Source of the DNA: Thermoplasmata archaeon
Lineage (GTDB): Archaea > Thermoplasmatota > E2 > UBA202 > JdFR-43
NCBI GenBank assembly: GCA_021158865.1
Contig: JAGGSX010000063.1
Location: 1 to 11,399 of the forward strand
Reading direction: 5' to 3'
DNA length: 11,399 bases
Shown here: piece by piece, positions 1 through 7,689 of the stretch
Layout: every line of letters starts with the position of its first letter
Position numbering within the stretch: position 1 is the stretch's first letter
Program-made: the position numbers and the translations under genes
Notes under the pieces: generated by a model
What the model was told of the DNA's origin: nothing
What the model saw: only the letters and a program-made list of their open reading frames with translations
Database searches by the model: none

Positions 1-2082
1 CCATATTATGAAAATTTGGTTATTGATAAATCTGTTAAGCTTATAGGAGAAAATAAAGAAACAACAATAATAGATGGAATGAAGAGAGGATATGTCATTC
101 AAATAAAAGCAGAGGGTGCTACCATTTCAAATTTTAAAATTAGAAACGGAGGAATAGCAGGATTTCGTGAGAAAGGGGGAATTGGCATATTTTCCGATAA
201 TGCAAAAATACTGAATAATATTATTACAAATAACGGTTTTTATGGAATGCAGATTTATTCAAATCATAATTTGATTGAAGGAAACAAAATATATTCTCAT
301 GCATGGTGGGGCTTATTCTTTGACAAATCTTCCAAAAATATAATTAGAAATAATACGATACAATTTTCGAAAGGTGGATTGTATTTGATGGCAGGGTGTA
401 ATAACAATTTAATAGAAAATAATGTGATGGGAGGTATAGAACACGCAATTGATGTTTACTCAAATGAAAATAATGTCATTGGAAATAAAATATTTGATGT
501 ATCAGATGGAATCATTGTTTCGGGAGTAAATAATTATGTTGCATATAATAACATATCCAATTGTTGTAGGAGCGGGATGAGTGTTGAAGGAAGAGATAAC
601 ATCATAGAAAAAAATATATTATCACAATGTGGAGAGTGCAGCGGCGGCTTTTACGGCGGCATGGCATTATATTCACCTGACAATGTAATAAAAAATAACA
701 AGTTTTTAAGAAGTGGAATTATTGCATACTCATATCAAAATAAAATAGAAAATAATAGCATAAATGGAAAGCCATTGATTTATATTGAAAATGAGAAAGA
801 GAAAGAAATTTATGAAAAGGCAGGACAAATAATCGTTGTTAATTCCAGCTATATTGAAATCAGCAATATAAGCATAAATTATACAAGTATTGCAATCCAA
901 TTACTCAATTGCAATCATTGCAAAGTCATGAATAGCAATTTTTCAAATAATGGAATAGGAATAAAATGCAATGGTTCATATAATGTTTTTATGAACAATA
1001 CGTGTATGAAAAATGGAGATTATGGAATATGGTGCGATGGTTCATTTAACCATATTGAAGAAAATAGGATTATTTTAAATGAGTTCATAGGAATGTATGC
1101 TTCTTCTCATAATGTAATAAGAAAAAATTATATTGCCCATAATGAATATGATGGATTAGAAATATCGAATAAGAATGTTATTGAAAAAAATATTATGTCT
1201 TTTAATGGATTGGCTGGTATTTCTCTTGGTTATTCTTCTAATGATAATTTGATTAAAGACAATAGGTTTATAAACAATTGCTGGGGGGTTTCGATTGAAT
1301 ATAGTTGCAAGGACAATATCATTGCCAATAATGAATTCACACAGGATGGAATATGGATTAGATGGTGGATGAGCAAAGAAATTGGTCATAATGAGATATA
1401 TCAAAATACTATAAATGGAAAACCATTAGTTTACATGGAAGAAAAATCAGATGAAATTATAAAAGAAGCTGGTCAAGTTATACTGATAAAATGTGAAAAT
1501 ATTTCGGTAAAAAATCAAAATATTTCAGATGTGTCAATAGGAATATTTTTATGGAAATCAAAGAATTGCAACATTTCAAATAATGAAATAAGTTTATGTG
1601 AAGAAGGAATATGCATATCAAACTCGACAGAAAATTTTATTCAAAATAATAATATTTCTCACAATTGGGAGGGAATATCACTTTATGGCTCTTATTATAA
1701 TAACATTTCCAGAAATTTTATAAATAGCAACTCTGGAGGAATTGGTATTCAATCATCTAATAAAAATACTTTTATCTCCAAAAACAATTGGGGAATGTGG
1801 ATAGAAGGTTCTATGCACAATAAATTTTATAAGAACAATTTCAAAAATAATGGTAATGCGAGTATCATCATTACAAGCAATTTCAACAAATTTCTACAAA
1901 ATAATTTTGTAAGAAACAAGAAAGATATTGAATTATATTCATTTCATAATTTATGGCTCCGAAATCATTGGAGTAAATGGATTCTTCCCTTACCAAAGCC
2001 AATTATAGGACATTTGGGGAGAATGCCAAAGATACCATGGCTCAACTTTGACTGGATACCATCCATAAAACCAATTAAATAA
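1..2082 (+). CDS. NosD-like right-handed beta-helix surface protein, 5' truncated by window edge
   Basis: The reading frame is open from base 1 (PYYENLVIDKSVKLIGE...) to a TAA at 2080. The first residues match the usual early part of NosD/PbH1 proteins (a 'GxYYENxxIDKSxxLxGE' segment), so the true start, and probably a signal peptide, lie upstream; the in-window TTG at 16 is not a credible start. About 693 codons are present. They are built of short Asn/Gly/Ile-rich repeats (N-x-I-x-x-N-x-I, 'GI-x-L') typical of a parallel beta-helix. Two copies of a longer unit, 'INGKPLxYxE...AGQxIxxx', begin near bases 760 and 1411, so the protein carries an internal duplication about 650 bp apart. The C-terminus (NHW...PKPIIGHLGR...IPWLNFDWIP) is the tail commonly seen in archaeal NosD-like proteins. 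Known role of the family: secreted or cell-surface beta-helix proteins; the original NosD serves copper-site assembly, but no nos genes are here, so copper function is not implied. Many Asn-x-Ser/Thr sequons would suit glycosylation. It ends 16 bases before the oppositely oriented gdhA. Confidence 0.9.
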   Translation, partial: PYYENLVIDKSVKLIGENKETTIIDGMKRGYVIQIKAEGATISNFKIRNGGIAGFREKGGIGIFSDNAKILNNIITNNGFYGMQIYSNHNLIEGNKIYSHAWWGLFFDKSSKNIIRNNTIQFSKGGLYLMAGCNNNLIENNVMGGIEHAIDVYSNENNVIGNKIFDVSDGIIVSGVNNYVAYNNISNCCRSGMSVEGRDNIIEKNILSQCGECSGGFYGGMALYSPDNVIKNNKFLRSGIIAYSYQNKIENNSINGKPLIYIENEKEKEIYEKAGQIIVVNSSYIEISNISINYTSIAIQLLNCNHCKVMNSNFSNNGIGIKCNGSYNVFMNNTCMKNGDYGIWCDGSFNHIEENRIILNEFIGMYASSHNVIRKNYIAHNEYDGLEISNKNVIEKNIMSFNGLAGISLGYSSNDNLIKDNRFINNCWGVSIEYSCKDNIIANNEFTQDGIWIRWWMSKEIGHNEIYQNTINGKPLVYMEEKSDEIIKEAGQVILIKCENISVKNQNISDVSIGIFLWKSKNCNISNNEISLCEEGICISNSTENFIQNNNISHNWEGISLYGSYYNNISRNFINSNSGGIGIQSSNKNTFISKNNWGMWIEGSMHNKFYKNNFKNNGNASIIITSNFNKFLQNNFVRNKKDIELYSFHNLWLRNHWSKWILPLPKPIIGHLGRMPKIPWLNFDWIPSIKPIK

Positions 2083-2098
2083 AAAAGAAGGAAAAGAA

Positions 2099-3451
2099 TT
2101 AGTATATTCCTTGGTCAATCATAGAGTCGGCTACTTTTACAAACCCGGCAATGTTTGCTCCAATTAACAGGTTGCCAGCATGTCCATATTTTTCAGCATA
2201 GGTTGCACTTGCCTTATATATGTTCACCATGATGTCATGCAGTTTTTTATCAACTTCATCGGCAGTCCATTGCAATCTCAAGCTATTTTGAGACATTTCT
2301 AACCCGCTGACTGCGACGCCGCCGGCATTTGCTGCTTTTGCAGGCCCGAATAACACACCATTTTCATGGAAATAATCAATTGCTTCCAATGTAGAAGGCA
2401 TGTTTGCTCCTTCTACTACTGCCATAACGCCAGCATTTACCAGCCTTTTTGCATCATTTAAATCAATTTCATTTTGTGTAGCAGATGGAAATGCAATATC
2501 CACACTATCAACAATTTCCCATGCTTTCTTTCCAGCATGCCATTCCAATCCAAATTTTTCTGCCACTTCCTGCAATCTTCCATGCTTTATAGCTTTTGTT
2601 TCATAGACAGCCTGCCATATTTCATCATTTAATCCATCTGGAAGAGACATTGCTCCTTTAGAATCTGATAACGTTATTACTTTTCCTCCAAGCTCTGTAA
2701 CCTTCTTTGCAGCAAATTGTGCCACATTTCCACTACCAGATATTGCAACTTTTTTGCCATTCAGATCAGTTCCTTTTGACTTAAGCATTTCCGTGAGGAA
2801 ATATGTTGCTCCATAGCCTGTTGCTTCTGGCCTTATCAATGAACCACCCCAATTGTAATTTTTTCCTGTAAGCACACCTTCAAATCTATCAACAATTTTC
2901 TTGTAAGCCCCAAATAAATAGCCGATTTCTCTTCCTCCAACGCCTATGTCACCAGCAGGAACATCTGTATTTGGTCCAATGTGGCGATACAACTCGCTCA
3001 TGAAAGCCTCACAGAAGCGTCGCACCTCATTATCGCTTTTGCCATGTGGGTCAAAGTCGGAGCCGCCCTTTCCGCCGCCCATCGGCAGCCCTGTCAATGA
3101 ATTTTTGAATATCTGTTCGAAGCCCAAAAATTTTAGTATGCTTAAATTTACTGTTGGGTGGAAGCGAAGCCCACCTTTGTATGGCCCTATAGCACTGTTG
3201 AACTCGACTCTATAACCACGATTTACATGTATTTCATGGTTATCATCTTCCCACGATACACGGAATATTATTACTCGCTCTGGCTCTGTTATTCTCTCCA
3301 AAATTTTATTTTTCATGTATTTCGGTTCTTTCTCAATTACCGGTATTAATGATGTTAGCACTTCAGTTATTGTCTGATGAAATTCTTTTTCTCCAGGATC
3401 CTTCTCTTTAACTTTTTCTATAATATTCTCCACATATTCTTTGGCGTCCAT
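2099..3451 (-). CDS. gdhA: Glutamate dehydrogenase, bacterial-type hexameric, probably NADP-linked
   Basis: It catalyses reversible reductive amination of 2-oxoglutarate with ammonium to glutamate, in the cytosol. The 450 residues match the E. coli GdhA type (about 447) rather than the roughly 420-residue GDH of Thermococcales. Visible sites are GPYKGG with Lys92 (substrate binding), GGGKGG with the catalytic Lys128, PAGDIGVG with Asp168, and the dinucleotide fold motif SGSGNVA at 238-244. The loop after the second strand is SDSKG, similar to that of NADP-preferring enzymes, so NADP is inferred. The ATG at 3451 is preceded by a good Shine-Dalgarno GGTGA (3456-3460) with four bases between, and the N-terminal length fits the family. 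The gene is monocistronic: it converges with the beta-helix gene and diverges from the transporter. The bacterial-type sequence in an archaeal neighbourhood suggests ancient lateral acquisition, but composition alone does not show it. Confidence 0.97.
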   Translation of the reverse strand: MDAKEYVENIIEKVKEKDPGEKEFHQTITEVLTSLIPVIEKEPKYMKNKILERITEPERVIIFRVSWEDDNHEIHVNRGYRVEFNSAIGPYKGGLRFHPTVNLSILKFLGFEQIFKNSLTGLPMGGGKGGSDFDPHGKSDNEVRRFCEAFMSELYRHIGPNTDVPAGDIGVGGREIGYLFGAYKKIVDRFEGVLTGKNYNWGGSLIRPEATGYGATYFLTEMLKSKGTDLNGKKVAISGSGNVAQFAAKKVTELGGKVITLSDSKGAMSLPDGLNDEIWQAVYETKAIKHGRLQEVAEKFGLEWHAGKKAWEIVDSVDIAFPSATQNEIDLNDAKRLVNAGVMAVVEGANMPSTLEAIDYFHENGVLFGPAKAANAGGVAVSGLEMSQNSLRLQWTADEVDKKLHDIMVNIYKASATYAEKYGHAGNLLIGANIAGFVKVADSMIDQGIY

Positions 3452-3455
3452 TTTT

Positions 3456-3489
3456 TCACCGCTTGGTAATGCTCGTATTAAATATAAAC
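3456..3489 (-). promoter_or_regulatory. gdhA promoter and ribosome binding site
   Basis: On the minus strand a TATA-like TTTATATTTAATA (about 3477-3489) lies some 30 bases before the ATG, and GGTGA (3456-3460) sits four bases before it. Unlike several neighbours that look leaderless, gdhA carries a recognisable Shine-Dalgarno. The exact start of transcription cannot be read from sequence. Confidence 0.55.
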
Positions 3490-3546
3490 ATTAGCGGAAA
3501 ATTGTTAGCACGTATCACGAAAATAAATTAAATAATAAAAGGCTAA

Positions 3547-3580
3547 CCTTCAGGATGAAGAAAGAACCACCTCCTGAGGG
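3547..3580 (+). promoter_or_regulatory. Leader hairpin that could mask the transporter ribosome binding site
   Basis: CCTTCAGG (3547-3554) can pair along all eight positions (one G-U) with CCTGAGGG (3573-3580), with an 18-nt loop. The 3' arm contains GAGGG, the best Shine-Dalgarno for the transporter ATG at 3589 (8-nt spacer). Folding would therefore hide the ribosome binding site. The loop also contains ACCTCCT, identical to an archaeal anti-Shine-Dalgarno core, and an upstream ATG (3555). An A+T-rich stretch at 3519-3540 (aaataaattaaataataaaa) is the likely TATA region. Regulation is inference; the pairing is seen. Confidence 0.4.
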
Positions 3581-3671
3581 CGATATGCATGAATGCATGG
3601 TTATTGAAGGGGCAGAGGGCAAAAGACCTAAAGGAGAGTTTGGTTTCTCTTCTATTTTGCACTTTTGGTGA
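3555..3671 (+). CDS. Possible upstream small ORF (38 aa) overlapping the transporter start
   Basis: An ATG at 3555 opens a 38-codon frame (MKKEPPPEGDMHECMVIEGA...) ending in TGA at 3669-3671, one frame off the transporter and overlapping its first 83 bases. The ATG lies about 25 bases after the A+T-rich likely TATA region, so it could be read leaderlessly. No similarity is recognised. It may be chance, or a leader peptide whose translation opens the hairpin at 3547-3580. Confidence 0.15.
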   Translation: MKKEPPPEGDMHECMVIEGAEGKRPKGEFGFSSILHFW

Positions 3672-4782
3672 TTTAATAACTGGCGTAACCATGGGTTATT
3701 TTACAGGCAGATTAAATGCATTGCCTGCCCTTATCATTTTAATACCTCCAACAATTGATATGAGGGGCAATATATTTGCTACGCTTGCCTCCCGTTTAGG
3801 AACATATCTGCATACTGGAGAAATCGTTGTTGGAAAAAAAAGTAACTTGCTTGGAGATAATATAAATTCTTCATTTGTCTTGACATTTTCAATGAGTTTA
3901 TATCTCGGGATATTAGCATGGATAATAGCAAGATATCTTGGAATGAAAGTTGGCATAATTGATTTGATGCTCATTTCAATACTTGCTGGAATTTTTTCAG
4001 CATTCATTATGGTTTTTTTTACATTCATAACTACATTCTTCAGCTATTCTAAAGGATGGAATCCAGATAATGTTACGGCTCCTTTAATAACACTTACTGG
4101 AGATATTGTAACATTGCCTCTCCTCTTCTTTTCAATGGAAATTGTTCTGCTTTTGAATGAAGAAACAAAGATTATTGCGTTTTTAATTTTCCTTTCATTG
4201 AGTATTGTAATTTCCATTTATTCATCCAAAAGCAAGGTTGCAAAAAGGATATTAGTAGAAAGTATACCAATCCTTATTATATGCGGTCTTTTAAGCAGTT
4301 TTTCTGGAATTATTCTTGGGGCTAAATTTGAAGGAATAATGGAAGCGGCAGCAATTTTGACCATTGTCCCTGCTTTTCTGGAAGACGGCGGCGCAATAGC
4401 AAGCATATTGTCCGCTCGCTTTTCTTCTGCCCTTCACACAGGAGAAATGAAATGTGGAGAAGCTAAAAAAAATGTTTTGGATTTATTTATCATAGTCCAT
4501 ATAATAGGACTTATAATATTTCCTTTAATTGGAATATTTGGTTATATCGCTGGCATTACCATGGGATTAAAAAGCTATGGCATATTCAAAATGATTTTAA
4601 TTTCTCTAATAGCTGGAGAACTGCTTGTCGTAATTGTGAATATACTCTCATTTTACATCTCAACAATTTCATTTAAAATTGGATTAAATCCTGACAATGT
4701 TAGCATTCCTTTGCTCACGAGCTTGATGGATTTTGCCGGCACAGCCTGTCTTATTGGAGTTGCACTTCTATTAAACTTTTGA
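3589..4782 (+). CDS. Two-repeat MgtE/SLC41-like divalent cation transporter
   Basis: An integral membrane protein of 397 residues, likely moving Mg2+ or a similar divalent cation. It shows an internal duplication: half 1 has PTIDMRGNIFATLASRLGT...HTGEI (from residue 54) and GWNPDNVTAPLITLTGD (from 156); half 2 has PAFLEDGGAIASILSARFSS...HTGEM (from 261) and GLNPDNVSIPLLTSLMD (from 365). These are the two conserved blocks of the MgtE membrane domain, the second including an Asp that in MgtE lines the ion pore. The cytosolic N-domain and CBS domains of bacterial MgtE are absent, as in SLC41-like archaeal permeases. About ten hydrophobic segments are visible. ATG 3589 is chosen because the frame is closed upstream by a TGA at 3556, no earlier ATG lies in frame, and GAGGG sits 8 nt ahead. 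Its last 12 bases overlap the 3' end of alba on the other strand. Substrate is inferred from family only. Confidence 0.88.
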   Translation: MNAWLLKGQRAKDLKESLVSLLFCTFGDLITGVTMGYFTGRLNALPALIILIPPTIDMRGNIFATLASRLGTYLHTGEIVVGKKSNLLGDNINSSFVLTFSMSLYLGILAWIIARYLGMKVGIIDLMLISILAGIFSAFIMVFFTFITTFFSYSKGWNPDNVTAPLITLTGDIVTLPLLFFSMEIVLLLNEETKIIAFLIFLSLSIVISIYSSKSKVAKRILVESIPILIICGLLSSFSGIILGAKFEGIMEAAAILTIVPAFLEDGGAIASILSARFSSALHTGEMKCGEAKKNVLDLFIIVHIIGLIIFPLIGIFGYIAGITMGLKSYGIFKMILISLIAGELLVVIVNILSFYISTISFKIGLNPDNVSIPLLTSLMDFAGTACLIGVALLLNF

Positions 4783-5037
4783 TAGAAGTATTTCTATAGA
4801 TGAAACATTCCTGTTCTCAAGTTCTTCTGTTGATATTTTTATATCCTTCACCTCTACACCTTCCAAAAATCTATTCACGGTTATTTCAGCTGCATCTACT
4901 GCTCTGGAAATTGCTCTTCCTCTCGCCTTCAAAAAAACCTCACTGGCACCATTTTCAAATTCTGCTGCTACAGCTGCAGCATATTTCACAGCAGGCTTTG
5001 TTCCTACATATATTACATTTTCTTGTTGTTCGCTCAT
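4771..5037 (-). CDS. alba: Alba-family chromatin protein
   Basis: A small basic DNA/RNA-binding protein of 88 residues that coats archaeal chromosomal DNA as dimers; family length is 85-100. The sequence shows the Alba core: NVIYVGTKPAVKYAAAV with the conserved Lys near residue 15 (the lysine regulated by acetylation in Sulfolobus Alba lies in this region), then LKARGRAISRAVDAAEI, the Arg/Lys-rich nucleic-acid-binding segment, and a final beta strand SSIEILLSK. A TTG codon lies one codon upstream (5040), but the ATG at 5037 is preferred: a TATA box TTTATATAA at 5057-5065 centres about 24 bases before it, giving a leaderless message. It has its own promoter. Its last 12 bases overlap the transporter gene tail to tail. 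Confidence 0.95.
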   Translation of the reverse strand: MSEQQENVIYVGTKPAVKYAAAVAAEFENGASEVFLKARGRAISRAVDAAEITVNRFLEGVEVKDIKISTEELENRNVSSIEILLSKV

Positions 5038-5056
5038 CAAACGGCAATTTATATTA

Positions 5057-5065
5057 TTATATAAA
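5057..5065 (-). promoter_or_regulatory. alba TATA box
   Basis: TTTATATAA on the minus strand, centred about 24 bases upstream of the alba ATG, in a long A/T tract. The spacing predicts transcription starting at or within a few bases of the ATG. The rest of the 196-bp spacer to 5236 is A+T-rich, with a weak A/T inverted repeat (5155-5162 with 5184-5191) and a 12-bp palindrome ATAAAATTTTAT (5202-5213), and no convincing gene. Confidence 0.55.
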
Positions 5066-5236
5066 TATTTCTTTGCGATAGTAGAAATTTGATTACAAAT
5101 ATTTTTCCTCCATTAATTTTTTATTTTAGGTCTTCTATTCCTCTTCTGCTCATGAATTATTTTTTATTTAATAAAGCATGAATAAATAATTTCCTTACTC
5201 TATAAAATTTTATAACTATTTACCTTTCTATTTTCT

Positions 5237-6205
5237 CTATTCCTCATATTTGAATATAAGTCCTTCTTTCTTTTCCAAACCAACTATTGGCTTCTTTGCC
5301 TTACTCTTTCTTGCTTTTTTGTCATATTCATTTTCCCCTCCAGCCTCTTCTATAATCTTTCTCCCTTCTTCAATTTGCTTCAATATGCTGTTATTTATTG
5401 TAGCGACAGTTCCGGGAGCAATTTTTAGAAGAACTTTCAAAGAACTACCGATCCCATAAGGAAGGCTCTCCATCCTCATAATAGAACCAGGCAAAGCAAA
5501 AAACCACACGCCTATGGAGTCTTCTCCAAATTTCGTTATTGGGATGCCTGCTGCCGCTTGGCGTTCTGGCGTCGGCGCCACATCTGCTGGATACCATTTA
5601 TTATTTACAAAAACTTCTGCTTCTCCATGCATTGTGAAAAAGCCCATTGCATCATACCATTTTTTCATGAGAGGGTCAACAGCAACCAAAGCATCATACC
5701 ATGATTCTATCATTGAAAGGGCATATAGTTTATACCTTGCTTTTATTCCAGCTGCCCTGCATAAAGCTACGAATAGATTGAGCATGTGAAGACATGTTCC
5801 TGAACCTCTTTTTAAAGTAGAAACAGCGTCATCCATTTCAACAAATTCAAGGAATAAATTTCTTTTCACAAATTCAAATGCATTTTTTGCATATTCATAA
5901 TCATCAAGCTCGAAAGCTCCAAGTTTATAAGCCATGGATACTATTTCTTCTGCACATGGATTGACGAATAATGTTCTTCTCAAATATTTTTCATTTGATT
6001 TATGACATTTCATATATGGCTTATATTCAGGTATTTCATATTTCCTTGCAGGCCTTACATAAGTTGCATTATATCTCGCTTTCTTCAAAGTTCTCATATT
6101 GAATAGCAAAACTTTTGAAAGTGATAATGCTCCTTTCACCATTAATAAAAACATTGGCTTTGGAGGAATATATTCCCTTTCCTTCATTTCTTTTAAACTT
6201 GGCAT
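5237..6205 (-). CDS. Transglutaminase-like (papain-fold) protein, second gene of the pair
   Basis: 322 residues containing a transglutaminase-like core. GSGTCLHMLNLFVALCRAAGI carries the nucleophile Cys138 at the head of a helix; MHGEAEVFVNNKWYPADVAP carries His193 and Asp208, completing the triad with the usual spacing. In this superfamily such a triad breaks or forms amide bonds (protease, amidase or peptide/amide transfer). A hydrophobic stretch at 17-37 (MFLLMVKGALSLSKVLLF...) may bind membrane or form a core helix; no clear signal peptide is seen, so it is probably cytosolic. The C-terminal 40 residues are Lys/Glu-rich and likely disordered. The ATG at 6205 follows the TAA of the acyl-activating gene by one base (TAAAATG), so the two are almost certainly co-transcribed and translationally coupled. 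The specific function is unknown; the pairing suggests it acts on the acyl or aminoacyl product of its partner. Confidence 0.8.
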   Translation of the reverse strand: MPSLKEMKEREYIPPKPMFLLMVKGALSLSKVLLFNMRTLKKARYNATYVRPARKYEIPEYKPYMKCHKSNEKYLRRTLFVNPCAEEIVSMAYKLGAFELDDYEYAKNAFEFVKRNLFLEFVEMDDAVSTLKRGSGTCLHMLNLFVALCRAAGIKARYKLYALSMIESWYDALVAVDPLMKKWYDAMGFFTMHGEAEVFVNNKWYPADVAPTPERQAAAGIPITKFGEDSIGVWFFALPGSIMRMESLPYGIGSSLKVLLKIAPGTVATINNSILKQIEEGRKIIEEAGGENEYDKKARKSKAKKPIVGLEKKEGLIFKYEE

Positions 6206-6206
6206 T

Positions 6207-7568
6207 TTATCTACTCAAATCAGTTGCAAGCATCTTACGCATTTCTTCAGCGCATCCCCTCATTTCTTTTCCTATGGCTCGTGTAACTTCTGGCTCAAGA
6301 ATAAGGCTACTTCTTCCACATCCACAGCTATTATGCATTTTAACATTGTCCCCTGTTATAACAAAACTTGGATAACTGCTTGCGAGGGCATCCAAGAATG
6401 CAAATCTTCCTTCTTCTCCATCTCCTGCTGGCTCCATATTTTTATCCAATACAATGGGATGATAATAACTCATAGGAACATGTAAATAATGTTCTTCAGG
6501 ACAGTGAATCATCCATCCATTTCCTTCAACCATGCCATATAAATCCAAAATTTGCTCTTCTGGAATGCCAAGTATTGCATTAACTTCCTTCCTGAATTTT
6601 TCAACAGAAATACGCTCATTCTCATATATCTTCCAGCCGCCGCCTGTGACGACCGCGCCGCGCTCCCCGAAGTCGTATGTTTTTCCTTCTTTTTCCAATT
6701 CTTTTATAGCAAAGTAAAGAACAAAAGGAGCACCAAGCATTACAATTCTATTCTTTTCTTTATCATTATCTTCAAACCATTTTACCATTCTGTTTATCAT
6801 TTTTTTATTTTCCCTTTTCATTGCAAGCCTTATAATGGATGATTTTATCCCTCCAGTCATTGCCTGTTGTATTAAATTTGCTGTAACTGGCTTATTGATG
6901 GCACTTCTTGTATCTTTGATGACATCATATAAAACTGTTCCAATTTTTCCTGCAAATATATTTGTTTTAAATGGGTCTGACATCATCCAATAAGCATGAA
7001 TATTTTTCTCCCAAAATGGAAATGGATACACTGCTGTCACAACCGTTTTTGCAAGAGCATATTCTGTGAGAAGCCATGTCCTTCTGTCTCTTGGAATAAC
7101 AGTATGCTTTCCACTCGTTCCACTGCTGTATGCTATCAGCATTCCAGATTTATTGAAAGAATCTATAACATCATCAAAGGAAGGATTTTTTTTATCTATG
7201 ACAACATTTGGTAGCTTACCAGTAAAAATATTTGCAAGCCATAAAGCAAATTCCTTACCAGATGGATAATCTTTGAAAAAATTGTCTGGAAGCAATGGAA
7301 TTTTTGTTAAGTCATCCATGCTTTTTATATCATCTGGAGTTACATTATTTTCCTTACAGAATTTATGGTAAAATGTGTTATTTTCATAATGATTTTTAAA
7401 TGAGTATTTTATTGCTTTGAATTTCATTTTATTTGCTTCTTCAACAGGCATTTCAAAGAGATTGTATGGCTTATATAGTGCTTCTTCAGCAGGTGTCCAT
7501 GGCTTTGGAAGAATATAATTTTCTAATAGACTGTTGAGCTTCCTTATATACTCCCTGAACTCAATCAC
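6207..7568 (-). CDS. LuxE/PaaK-like acyl-activating (adenylate-forming) enzyme
   Basis: 453 residues of the adenylate-forming superfamily in its LuxE/CapK-like branch. The ATP loop YSSGTSGKHTVIPRD is at 147-161, a nucleotide-binding VTGGGWK at 307-313, YGMVEGNG at 344-351 and TGDNV at 405-409. The N-terminus (TKIPLLPDNFFKDYPSG near 88-104) has the 'IPxLPxxxFK' signature of LuxE-type acyl-protein synthetases. A CGCGR segment (415-419) resembles the Cys-x-Cys-Gly-Arg element after the TGD motif in this branch. The small C-terminal domain with a catalytic lysine is short or absent, as in LuxE. The likely chemistry is activation of a carboxylic acid with ATP and transfer to a thiol; the substrate is unknown. 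The start is GTG (7566-7568); the next Met (codon 48) would cut conserved sequence. A TATA-like TTTTAAAATAAG lies about 24 bases upstream. First gene of the pair with the transglutaminase-like gene. Confidence 0.82.
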   Translation of the reverse strand: MIEFREYIRKLNSLLENYILPKPWTPAEEALYKPYNLFEMPVEEANKMKFKAIKYSFKNHYENNTFYHKFCKENNVTPDDIKSMDDLTKIPLLPDNFFKDYPSGKEFALWLANIFTGKLPNVVIDKKNPSFDDVIDSFNKSGMLIAYSSGTSGKHTVIPRDRRTWLLTEYALAKTVVTAVYPFPFWEKNIHAYWMMSDPFKTNIFAGKIGTVLYDVIKDTRSAINKPVTANLIQQAMTGGIKSSIIRLAMKRENKKMINRMVKWFEDNDKEKNRIVMLGAPFVLYFAIKELEKEGKTYDFGERGAVVTGGGWKIYENERISVEKFRKEVNAILGIPEEQILDLYGMVEGNGWMIHCPEEHYLHVPMSYYHPIVLDKNMEPAGDGEEGRFAFLDALASSYPSFVITGDNVKMHNSCGCGRSSLILEPEVTRAIGKEMRGCAEEMRKMLATDLSR

Positions 7569-7646
7569 GTGAATTAATTTTCTCTTATTTTAAAATTCTT
7601 TGTTAAAATTATTTTTACCAATAATAAATTTAATTTTAATATCAAA

Positions 7647-7664
7647 CTTGCTTCTTCAAGCAAG
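7647..7664. promoter_or_regulatory. Perfect 7-bp hairpin in the divergent spacer
   Basis: CTTGCTT (7647-7653), CTTC (7654-7657) and AAGCAAG (7658-7664) form a perfect inverted repeat in an otherwise A/T-rich 149-bp spacer between two divergent promoters. It lies just upstream of the dcd-like TATA box, a position suited to an operator. It is not followed by a T-run on either strand, so it is not a terminator of the usual kind. The binding protein is unknown. Confidence 0.35.
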
Positions 7665-7689
7665 ATGAATGTCGTTCTAAAAATCAAAA

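Noticed and set aside
16..18. TTG at base 16 as the start of the beta-helix protein
   Set aside because: The frame is open to base 1 and the residues before it (PYYEN) belong to the conserved early segment of this family, so the gene begins outside the window.
1..2082. Copper loading of nitrous oxide reductase by the NosD-like protein
   Set aside because: No nosZ, nosF or nosY nearby; the NosD name reflects the beta-helix fold, which is common in archaeal surface proteins.
5038..5040. TTG start for alba one codon upstream of the ATG
   Set aside because: ATG at 5037 fits the TATA spacing and the usual Alba N-terminus; the TTG adds a single residue.
5155..5213. A/T inverted repeats and a 12-bp palindrome between alba and the transglutaminase-like gene as an operator or terminator
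   Set aside because: Pure A/T repeats of this length are expected by chance in such a spacer; there is no G/C stem, though some may help end the transglutaminase transcript.
6207..7568. Bioluminescence fatty-acid synthetase role for the LuxE-like gene
   Set aside because: No luxA, luxB, luxC or luxD neighbours; only the enzyme fold is shared.
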